Source of the DNA: an uncultured Methanobrevibacter sp.
GTDB lineage: Archaea > Methanobacteriota > Methanobacteria > Methanobacteriales > Methanobacteriaceae
Assembly: GCA_902782595.1 (NCBI GenBank)
Contig: CACZNW010000154.1
Span: 1 to 5,390, forward strand
Direction: 5' to 3'
Length of the DNA stretch: 5,390 nucleotides
In this document: in pieces, positions 1-5,301 of the stretch
Layout: each line of letters starts with the position of its first letter
How positions within the stretch are numbered: position 1 is the first letter of the stretch
Made by a program: the position numbers and the translations under genes
The notes under the pieces: model-generated
What the model was told of the DNA's origin: nothing
What the model saw: only the letters and a program-made list of their open reading frames with translations
The model's database searches: none

Positions 1-10
1 AAATAAATAA

Positions 11-21
11 TTATTTTATAT
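11..21 (+). promoter_or_regulatory. Possible TATA element upstream of mmp3
   Basis: The leader is nearly all A and T. A TTATTTTATAT stretch lies about 48-58 bases before the mmp3 start. An archaeal TATA box here would place transcription start near position 40-46, leaving a leader of about 25 bases that includes the Shine-Dalgarno site. A second A/T stretch at 31-46 is also TATA-like, but it would start transcription too close to the ribosome site. In DNA this A+T-rich such matches arise easily, and the gene could instead be read from an upstream promoter outside the window. Confidence 0.35.
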
Positions 22-59
22 GATAACATCAAATATATATAATATTAAAAATTCTTATT

Positions 60-63
60 GGAG
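60..63 (+). promoter_or_regulatory. Ribosome binding site of mmp3
   Basis: GGAG sits 5 bases before the ATG at 69. It supports that start codon, as does the fact that the protein begins directly with a beta-strand pattern (MLIKINGEEIEV) typical of a domain start. Confidence 0.7.
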
Positions 64-68
64 ATTGT

Positions 69-1616
69 ATGTTAATTAAAATTAATGGAGAGGAAATCGA
101 GGTGGCAGATGCTTCAACAATTCAGGATGTGATTGCTGAAACAAATGCTCCTTATACTCCAGGAAGTATTATTTGCTTAATAAAAGGTAAAAAAGAACTG
201 GAAAAAAATATTAGCAAGTATAAAATTAAAACAAACAAAGGTTCCATAATCATTCAGCTGGATGAATCCGATGAGGCAAAACCTCTCGTTGACGTGTGGA
301 AAAATCAGTATGAAGACTTCATTGATTTGGATATCAGATGGTCAACTTCAACAGAAGTTGCCATTGGTCCGATTGTCACTGATTTGCAACCTACTTCTGA
401 TGAATTCAGATATTTTGAAGGAGATGTTGTTTTAAGTTTATCTAGCTTTAGTAATGAGTCCACTCATTTAATATTGCTTAAAGAAAACACGACAAATGTA
501 TATAGTGTGCCGCCTCATAACAAAGGCATATTTGCCAGGGTCATCGGGGGTAAAAAAACATTGGATAATCTGACAGATGATGACAGGGTAACCGGTATTG
601 GACCGATTATTGAAAGAAGCACAACAACGGACAGTGCTTCCGTATCAGATTTAAGCACAGTTTTAGAGGAAGGAAATGAACTGTATACTTATATTTCATT
701 CAGCATCGATGAAGACTCGCCGGTAGGTGTTGAACATTTGTTTTCACTTATTAAGGATGGCAGAATCAAGGTTTCATATGACAGTGAATCATTTTTGGGT
801 TTTTATGACCTTGCAGGTATTGACAAACCGAAAGAAGATACTACCTTAAGAAACAGGGGAACAATTACAGTAAGAAATACTGGTGTCGGTGTTGGAAAGT
901 TATTTATTTATCGTGAAAATAGGGTATTGACTCCAAATCACACTACTGTTGGCCAAATTGTAAACGGTATGGAAATTATTGATATTGCAAAGGAAAATGA
1001 TTTCATAACTGTCAAATCCGAACAGCAAAGATTAATGTTATTGAATAAAACTCAGCGTGAAGCCAGTGAAATGTTATCACAGGTCGGTGTTGAGCATATG
1101 ATTGATGGATTAATCGATGATGATGCAATAATTGTAGAGCAAAATCCAAAACATACAATTGATATTTTAAAAGAAGGTAAAGTAATTACTAAAGCAGTGC
1201 CTAGGGAAGATATATGTACAATCAAATTTGTTGATAATGCCCCAAGGTCTGTCAAATACTTTAAATTCATATCCGGACTTTTGGAAAACCCAGTAGGTAA
1301 AATTATGGTTCACTTTGCAGTGCCGGGAATGCATATTGTTATTTTTGAAGGTGATAAAAAAATAGCTAAGGGGCTGGTTCCTGAAAACTGCCCTGTTGAT
1401 AAGGTAATACGGGGTCAGATAGGTATTACAAATATGGCATCAAAAAGTGCCGGTTTGATTGGTATCAGATTTGAGGACAATGTTGAATTTGGTCCGACCG
1501 CTGAAAGTTTTGAAGCAACCAATATAATAGGAGATATCACTTCTGATTATGAACATATTGAAAAATTAAAAGAGGGAGTTGAGGTTTATGTCACAGAATC
1601 TAACTATGAGTCCTGA
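69..1616 (+). CDS. mmp3: Methanogenesis marker protein 3 (UPF0288), MCR activation complex subunit
   Basis: This 515-residue protein matches the methanogen-specific Mmp3 family (UPF0288) in length and layout. In Methanococcus maripaludis Mmp3 co-purifies with McrC, Mmp7, Mmp17 and the A2 ATPase as the complex that reduces F430 nickel in MCR; that role is transferred here by homology. The sequence shows a ThiS/MoaD-like beta-grasp start (residues 1-40, MLIKINGEEIEV). It then shows three stretches resembling cyclophilin-type prolyl isomerase cores: about 118-182 (GIFARVIGGKKTLDNL), 204-315 (GTITVRNTG, then VGQIVNGMEIIDIA) and 408-490 (GQIGITNMASKSAGLIGIRF). The usual isomerase active-site residues are not evident, so a scaffold role is more likely. 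There are only three cysteines (36, 383, 441). No signal peptide or membrane segment is seen, so it is cytoplasmic. It is the first gene of a + strand operon and its 3' end overlaps mmp6. The family call is strong; the domain reading is by eye. Confidence 0.93.
   Translation: MLIKINGEEIEVADASTIQDVIAETNAPYTPGSIICLIKGKKELEKNISKYKIKTNKGSIIIQLDESDEAKPLVDVWKNQYEDFIDLDIRWSTSTEVAIGPIVTDLQPTSDEFRYFEGDVVLSLSSFSNESTHLILLKENTTNVYSVPPHNKGIFARVIGGKKTLDNLTDDDRVTGIGPIIERSTTTDSASVSDLSTVLEEGNELYTYISFSIDEDSPVGVEHLFSLIKDGRIKVSYDSESFLGFYDLAGIDKPKEDTTLRNRGTITVRNTGVGVGKLFIYRENRVLTPNHTTVGQIVNGMEIIDIAKENDFITVKSEQQRLMLLNKTQREASEMLSQVGVEHMIDGLIDDDAIIVEQNPKHTIDILKEGKVITKAVPREDICTIKFVDNAPRSVKYFKFISGLLENPVGKIMVHFAVPGMHIVIFEGDKKIAKGLVPENCPVDKVIRGQIGITNMASKSAGLIGIRFEDNVEFGPTAESFEATNIIGDITSDYEHIEKLKEGVEVYVTESNYES
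1574..1578 (+). promoter_or_regulatory. Ribosome binding site of mmp6, inside mmp3
   Basis: GGGAG, within mmp3, stands 9 bases before the ATG at 1588. It decides the start: an in-frame TTG at 1579 directly follows this motif with no spacing, so it cannot use it. The location inside the upstream gene suggests coupled translation. Confidence 0.65.
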
Positions 1617-2058
1617 TTTGGGGACTGAAGATTGGGATCCTGATGTAATTACTCGTATGATTTTTATTGGACCGGGAGCCCATGTAAGTGAACAGGAAAT
1701 TGTAACTGCATTTCACATGCTTGATTTACCGCTTACAATAAAAAATACCTGTTACGGGTCTATGATTAGTGGAAAAAGTGAAGATGTTTATAAAGCTATA
1801 AAGGAAATCAGAAAGCTTGACCCAAACCACATTTTCACAAAAGAAAGAGGATTTGCTCCGGGTGATCCTAGACGCTGTAGAGGTCACAGGTTCGGTCCCA
1901 GGGAAGGCTTCCATCAAATGGAAAAAGAATATAGAATACTTGGTTTTGTTGCAAATGCTTTAGAAAATCCTAAAGATGTTGAGATAGAAGAGAAAAAACC
2001 AGTTAGTGTTGATGAATTTAAAAAAATCATGAATGATTGTTTAGATAATAAAGAATAG
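1588..2058 (+). CDS. mmp6: Methanogenesis marker protein 6
   Basis: This 156-residue protein belongs to the Mmp6 family, which is found in methanogens and has no established biochemical role that I know of. The N-terminal half has a predicted alpha/beta pattern (RMIFIGPGAHVSEQEIV, residues 23-39), with C55 in a TCYGS turn. The most striking part is residues 85-110, a glycine-, proline- and arginine-rich loop containing PGDPRRCRGHRFGPREG with one cysteine (97) and one histidine (100). It looks like a binding or docking segment. The C-terminal tail (about 130-156) is charged. No signal peptide or membrane helix is seen. The ATG at 1588 is chosen over the TTG at 1579 because of Shine-Dalgarno spacing; the ATG at 1606 is a less likely alternative. 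It overlaps mmp3 by 29 bases and lies 8 bases before mmp5, so it is almost certainly co-transcribed with MCR activation genes and may assist them. That role is inferred from context only. Confidence 0.87.
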   Translation: MSQNLTMSPDLGTEDWDPDVITRMIFIGPGAHVSEQEIVTAFHMLDLPLTIKNTCYGSMISGKSEDVYKAIKEIRKLDPNHIFTKERGFAPGDPRRCRGHRFGPREGFHQMEKEYRILGFVANALENPKDVEIEEKKPVSVDEFKKIMNDCLDNKE

Positions 2059-2062
2059 GTGA
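2057..2062 (+). promoter_or_regulatory. Ribosome binding site of mmp5
   Basis: AGGTGA matches the archaeal anti-Shine-Dalgarno core and lies 4 bases before the ATG at 2067. It overlaps the mmp6 stop codon, another sign of coupled translation. Confidence 0.6.
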
Positions 2063-2066
2063 AAAT

Positions 2067-2525
2067 ATGGTTAAAATCGCTGTTTATCCTCCAAACTCAT
2101 TAATTTTAGCAGATTTGATTGAAAGAAAAGGTCATACTCCTTTAGTTTTACAAAAACAAATTAGACAAAAAATCAAGGACCCCGAGATTGATTCTCCACC
2201 AATGAACATTACTGAAGACGACCCTATTAAAGGACTTAAATATGCGGCTATTGAGGTTCCTTCAGGTGTTCGGGGAAGGATGGCAATTATTGGTCCGATT
2301 ATAGATGAAGCTGAAGCGGCAATTGTTGTTGACGGTGCACCATATGGTTTTGGATGTATTGGTTGTGCAAGAACTAATGAATTATCAATATTTTTACTTA
2401 GAAATAAAGATATTCCGGTTTTAGAATTAAATTATCCTACAAATCAGGATGAAACATACCTGATGGTAAATCAGGTTAATGAATTTGTAGATTCACTTGA
2501 AGAAACTGACAAGGAGGAAGAATAA
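2067..2525 (+). CDS. mmp5: Methanogenesis marker protein 5
   Basis: This 152-residue cytoplasmic protein belongs to the Mmp5 family, methanogen-specific and of unknown function. It starts with a Rossmann-like strand-helix (MVKIAVYPPNSLILADLIER). A middle segment, VPSGVRGRMAIIGPIIDEAE (64-83), leads into AAIVVDGAPYGFGCIGCART with a CxxC pair (C97, C100). After this comes IPVLELNYP (116-124) and a helix to the acidic C-terminus. The order CxxC, helix, IPVxxxxxP, helix is also seen in the N-terminal domain of Mmp15 encoded next door (CFRC, then IPVVTYSFTE), and both proteins begin MVKIA. I infer that they are distant relatives. The C-terminal segment also recalls the second half of 2-hydroxyacyl-CoA dehydratase D-component proteins, but that is only an impression. 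The CxxC could bind metal or an iron-sulfur cluster. The family call is firm; the function is unknown. Confidence 0.88.
   Translation: MVKIAVYPPNSLILADLIERKGHTPLVLQKQIRQKIKDPEIDSPPMNITEDDPIKGLKYAAIEVPSGVRGRMAIIGPIIDEAEAAIVVDGAPYGFGCIGCARTNELSIFLLRNKDIPVLELNYPTNQDETYLMVNQVNEFVDSLEETDKEEE
2512..2517 (+). promoter_or_regulatory. Strong ribosome binding site of mmp15
   Basis: A perfect AGGAGG inside the last codons of mmp5 lies 9 bases before the ATG at 2527. It rules out the in-frame TTG at 2497, which lies upstream of the motif. It is the strongest Shine-Dalgarno site in the window. Confidence 0.8.
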
Positions 2526-2526
2526 A

Positions 2527-3768
2527 ATGGTTAAAATTGCATTGGTTTCATGTGGAACAGAATACAGTGGTATTCAAAAGGAAATAGAAAAGGCGGCAAA
2601 TAAATTTGGTGCTGAAATTGTTCTTCCTGAAATTGATTTGGATTATATTGATGAGTCTTATGAGAAATTTGGATTTTCCGCTCAAAGTTCAAGTTTAAAA
2701 TTAATGATTGCAAGAGCTATGGCTATTGTTGAAGGCAGATCCAGACCTGATGCCGTGTTTATTGCAACATGTTTCAGATGTGCCGAGGCGGCATTAGTTA
2801 GAAATGAAGTAAGAAGGTTTATACAGAATAATACTCGTATTCCGGTAGTTACTTATTCATTCACAGAAAGAACAAAAGCTGATGAGCTGTTTATCCGTAT
2901 GGAAGCGTTAGCCACTACAGTAACTCGTAGGAGTATTCTTGCCCGCGAAAAACAGGAAGGACTTACTCTTGGTTTGGATTCAGGTTCAACAACTACAAAA
3001 GCAGTTCTTATGGAAAACAACCAGGTTATCGGTACCGGATGGACTGCAACTAAAGACATCATTGAATCTGCCAAAACCGCTGCTGCTGAAGCATTTGGTC
3101 AAACTGATTATGACTGGGATGATTTGGACGGTATTGGGACTACAGGTTATGGTAGATTCACTATGGGTCAGGAATTCGGAGCAGAACTTATTCAGGAAGA
3201 GTTGTCCGTTAATGCAAAAGGTGCGGTATATCTTGCAGACTGTCAAAAAGGCGAAGCTACTGTACTTGATATTGGGGGTATGGACAACAAGGTAATTACT
3301 GTAAACAACGGTATTCCGGATAACTTTACCATGGGAGGTATCTGTGCCGGTGCATCCGGAAGATTCTTGGACATGACTTCCCGAAGGTTGGATGTTGACA
3401 TTACAGAACTCGGTCCTTTGGCCGTTCAGGGGGACTGGAGAAAAGCAATGCTGAACTCTTACTGTATCGTATTCGGTATTCAGGATCTTGTTACCACACT
3501 TGCTGCCGGGGGTTCAAAGGCGGATGTTGCAGCTGCTGCATGTCACTCTGTTTCCGAGCAGGTTTATGAACAGCAGCTTCAGGAAATTGACATCCGTGAA
3601 CCGTTGATTCAGGTAGGAGGAACAAGTTTAATTTCAGGGCTTGTTGAAGCAGTCAGTGAAACCTTGGGTGGAATTGAAGTTATTGTCCCTGAATACTCTC
3701 AGCATATCGGTGCTGTAGGTGCCGCTCTTTTAGTATCTGGAATGGGACACAGGCAGGATAATAAATAA
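2527..3768 (+). CDS. mmp15: Methanogenesis marker protein 15, dehydratase-activase-like ATPase
   Basis: This 413-residue protein has two parts. Residues about 145-405 form an acetate/sugar kinase/Hsc70-fold ATPase of the BadF/BadG/BcrA/HgdC activase type. Phosphate motif 1 is LGLDSGSTTTKAV (148-160), phosphate motif 2 is VLDIGGMDNK (246-255), and the adenosine motif is IQVGGTSLISGL (361-372). The two cysteines that hold the bridging [4Fe-4S] cluster in activase dimers are kept: C273 in GICAGASGRFLD and C313 in SYCIVFGIQD. In that family ATP hydrolysis drives one low-potential electron to a partner. Residues 1-140 are an extra domain absent from free-standing activases; it has C82 and C85 (CFRC) and then IPVVTYSFTE, and resembles Mmp5. 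A cytoplasmic ATP-gated electron donor, perhaps for MCR activation or cluster maturation, is inferred. It is not among the reported stable subunits of the activation complex. It starts one base after the mmp5 stop. Confidence 0.93.
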   Translation: MVKIALVSCGTEYSGIQKEIEKAANKFGAEIVLPEIDLDYIDESYEKFGFSAQSSSLKLMIARAMAIVEGRSRPDAVFIATCFRCAEAALVRNEVRRFIQNNTRIPVVTYSFTERTKADELFIRMEALATTVTRRSILAREKQEGLTLGLDSGSTTTKAVLMENNQVIGTGWTATKDIIESAKTAAAEAFGQTDYDWDDLDGIGTTGYGRFTMGQEFGAELIQEELSVNAKGAVYLADCQKGEATVLDIGGMDNKVITVNNGIPDNFTMGGICAGASGRFLDMTSRRLDVDITELGPLAVQGDWRKAMLNSYCIVFGIQDLVTTLAAGGSKADVAAAACHSVSEQVYEQQLQEIDIREPLIQVGGTSLISGLVEAVSETLGGIEVIVPEYSQHIGAVGAALLVSGMGHRQDNK

Positions 3769-3787
3769 AATATGATGGATTGATTTG

Positions 3788-4348
3788 ATGTTAGTTGAAT
3801 GCTATGATGAGCGTGGAGCTGAAGTTTATGAAATCATCATTAAACAAATCTTTCAGGATTTGGTTTTAGGTGCTTCTGTAGATGATTTAAGAGCTTATGT
3901 TAATCCTGATGACCCTGTTTTTGTCTTGGCTATTAAAATGAGAAAAACTTCAAATGTCATTAGATTTGAGGATGTTGCCAGTTTAAAATATGATAAGGCT
4001 GACAATGTTACCAGAATAATCGTTGATAATGAGAATTATCTTCCCAATATCCTGAAGATTTTATGGATGCAGTTTTCAAGGGATGAGATTTATCAGCCAA
4101 ACAGGTATCAGCTTGAAATCGAAGGAGATTACACTGAGTTGAAATCTGCTGTCGTTGATGATCCACATTCTAATCTGCAAAGGCGTATTTATGATGCAAT
4201 CTTTAGAATATTACCTGAAGGATTTAAAAACATTGAAGACTTGTCTACTGAAGATATTGTAACTGTTGTGGCTACTGATGAGTTAATTAAGGATGAATGG
4301 ATCGACAAGGCTCATGAGTATATTGATGAATTGAACAGTGGTATGTAG
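3788..4348 (+). CDS. mmp17: Methanogenesis marker protein 17, MCR activation complex subunit
   Basis: This 186-residue protein matches the methanogen-specific Mmp17 family in length and sequence style. In Methanococcus maripaludis Mmp17 is a structural subunit of the ATP-driven MCR activation complex with McrC, Mmp7, Mmp3 and A2, which carries electrons to F430 through complex iron-sulfur clusters. The sequence is acidic and alpha/beta, with no membrane segment or signal peptide. Its only cysteine is C5 (MLVECYDERGAEVYEII), so any cluster ligand from this chain is either that residue or a non-cysteine. A histidine lies at 127 (DDPHSNLQRRIYDA). The start is ATG 3788; the TTG just before it at 3785 is unlikely. 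The ribosome site is weak (GGA at 3777-3779), the poorest in the operon, and a two-codon ATG-GAT-stop (3775-3783) precedes it. The gene follows mmp15 by 19 bases and ends at the nifB promoter. Confidence 0.9.
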   Translation: MLVECYDERGAEVYEIIIKQIFQDLVLGASVDDLRAYVNPDDPVFVLAIKMRKTSNVIRFEDVASLKYDKADNVTRIIVDNENYLPNILKILWMQFSRDEIYQPNRYQLEIEGDYTELKSAVVDDPHSNLQRRIYDAIFRILPEGFKNIEDLSTEDIVTVVATDELIKDEWIDKAHEYIDELNSGM

Positions 4349-4362
4349 AAAACTTTATATAT
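4348..4362 (+). promoter_or_regulatory. BRE/TATA promoter of the nifB-like gene
   Basis: GAAAAC (4348-4353) followed by TTTATATAT (4354-4362) is a good match to an archaeal BRE plus TATA box. Transcription would start about 22-27 bases further on, near 4382-4388, leaving a leader of about 30 bases with the AAGGAG site. The BRE begins on the last base of the mmp17 stop codon. The gene can therefore be expressed apart from the mmp operon, although read-through from mmp17 is also possible since no terminator is seen in the gap. Confidence 0.75.
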
Positions 4363-4399
4363 TTGTTCGTATCAATACAAATTAACAGGAGTTATATTT

Positions 4400-4405
4400 A
4401 AGGAG
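4400..4405 (+). promoter_or_regulatory. Ribosome binding site of the nifB-like gene
   Basis: AAGGAG lies 10 bases before the ATG at 4416. The following bases (AGTGAT) extend the match to the archaeal anti-Shine-Dalgarno sequence. Confidence 0.7.
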
Positions 4406-4415
4406 TAGTGATATT

Positions 4416-5282
4416 ATGAATGACCACAACGGTTCAAGATTCGCACATATAACCAAAGCACACCCATGCTTCAATGAAAAAATGCACGATAAAGTAGGAA
4501 GAGCACATGTACCAGTTGCACCAAAATGCAATATCTTTTGTAACTTCTGTACACGGGATATTAACAATGAAGAGGATAGGCCGGGGGTTGCAGGATGCAT
4601 CATGAAACCTGATGATGCAATTGCTCACATTAATGATGTCACTGCTGATGGTCCTATTTCTGTTGTTGGTGTTGCCGGGCCGGGTGATTCACTTGCAAAT
4701 GAGGAAACATTTGAATTCTTTGAAAAATTAGCTACCGAACAGCCGGATTTAATTAAATGTATGAGTACAAATGGTTTGTTGCTTCCAAAATATGCAGACA
4801 GACTTGCAGAACTTGGGGTAAACTCAGTAACTGTTACAATCAATGCAATAGATCCGGACATTGCCGTGGACATTTATTCTTTCATTAAATATGAAGGTAA
4901 AATCTATAAAGGTTATGAGGCTGTTGAAATTTTAATTAAAAACCAGCTGGAAGGTGTTGAAAAAGCGGCTGCTAACGGTATGGTTGTTAAGGTAAATTCA
5001 GTATTGATACCTGGCTTAAACGATGAGCATATTGTTGAAATAGCTAAGGAAGTTAAAAAAAGGGGGGCTTCTTTAATGAACATATTGCCTTTAATTCCTT
5101 TGGCTAAAATGAAACATTATTCCCGCCCGGACTGTTCCATGATGGAAAAAGTCAGAGAGGAAGTCGAAGAGATTATACCGGTATTTAGAGCATGCACTCA
5201 ATGCAGGGCAGATGCTTATGGGATACCCGGTAAAAAAAGTGAAGACCGTCATTTAGGAATGACTCCACAAAGTCATTACTAA
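4416..5282 (+). CDS. nifB: NifB-type radical SAM protein, FeS cofactor (L-cluster/NifB-co) synthase
   Basis: NifB uses S-adenosylmethionine to join two [4Fe-4S] clusters (K1, K2) and insert a carbide, giving the [8Fe-9S-C] core of nitrogenase cofactor. This 288-residue protein has the family hallmarks. HPCF (16-19) is followed by a histidine at 24 and HVPVAPKCNIFCNFC (31-45), where C38, C42 and C45 bind the radical SAM cluster. RPGVAGC (55-61) follows. The AdoMet-binding motif is GVAGPGDSLAN (85-95). C115 lies in KCMSTNGL, and the C-terminal CTQCRADAYGIPG (260-272) carries the cysteine pair for a K cluster. It ends right there, so it is the short form without the NifX domain, as usual in methanogens. 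It has its own promoter and follows mmp17. With no nitrogenase gene in view, making clusters for the MCR activation complex is an attractive inference. A role in nitrogen fixation elsewhere in the genome cannot be excluded. Confidence 0.92.
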   Translation: MNDHNGSRFAHITKAHPCFNEKMHDKVGRAHVPVAPKCNIFCNFCTRDINNEEDRPGVAGCIMKPDDAIAHINDVTADGPISVVGVAGPGDSLANEETFEFFEKLATEQPDLIKCMSTNGLLLPKYADRLAELGVNSVTVTINAIDPDIAVDIYSFIKYEGKIYKGYEAVEILIKNQLEGVEKAAANGMVVKVNSVLIPGLNDEHIVEIAKEVKKRGASLMNILPLIPLAKMKHYSRPDCSMMEKVREEVEEIIPVFRACTQCRADAYGIPGKKSEDRHLGMTPQSHY

Positions 5283-5283
5283 A

Positions 5284-5301
5284 TTTTATCTATTTTTTTT
5301 T
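5284..5301 (+). terminator. T-rich transcription terminator after nifB
   Basis: TTTTATC followed by a run of nine T (5293-5301) comes two bases after the nifB stop codon. Archaeal RNA polymerase terminates at such T-tracts without a hairpin, and I see no stem-loop here. This marks the likely end of the transcription unit. Confidence 0.65.

Noticed and set aside
1052..1270. Minus-strand open frame inside mmp3
   Set aside because: It lies entirely within a well-supported gene, has no ribosome site or recognisable protein pattern, and looks like a chance frame.
1579..1587. TTG start for mmp6
   Set aside because: It directly abuts the Shine-Dalgarno site; the ATG at 1588 has proper spacing.
2497..2526. 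TTG start for mmp15 adding ten lysine/arginine-rich residues
   Set aside because: The perfect AGGAGG lies downstream of this TTG and serves the ATG at 2527; the extra residues are just the mmp5 end read in another frame.
2853..3295. Open frames on both strands inside mmp15 (2853-3074 and 2986-3246 minus, 2939-3295 plus)
   Set aside because: They overlap the conserved ATPase motifs of Mmp15, and their translations are low-complexity shadows without any domain.
2527..3768. Annotation of mmp15 as a true 2-hydroxyglutaryl- or benzoyl-CoA pathway activase
   Set aside because: The ATPase domain is homologous, but the extra N-terminal domain and the marker-gene context fit Mmp15; no dehydratase or reductase subunits are present.
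4382..4873. Minus-strand open frames across the start of the nifB-like gene
   Set aside because: They are antisense to the radical SAM motifs, without promoter or ribosome site.
4416..5282. Reading the locus as a nitrogenase (nif) cluster because of nifB
   Set aside because: No other nif gene is visible and all neighbours are methanogenesis markers.
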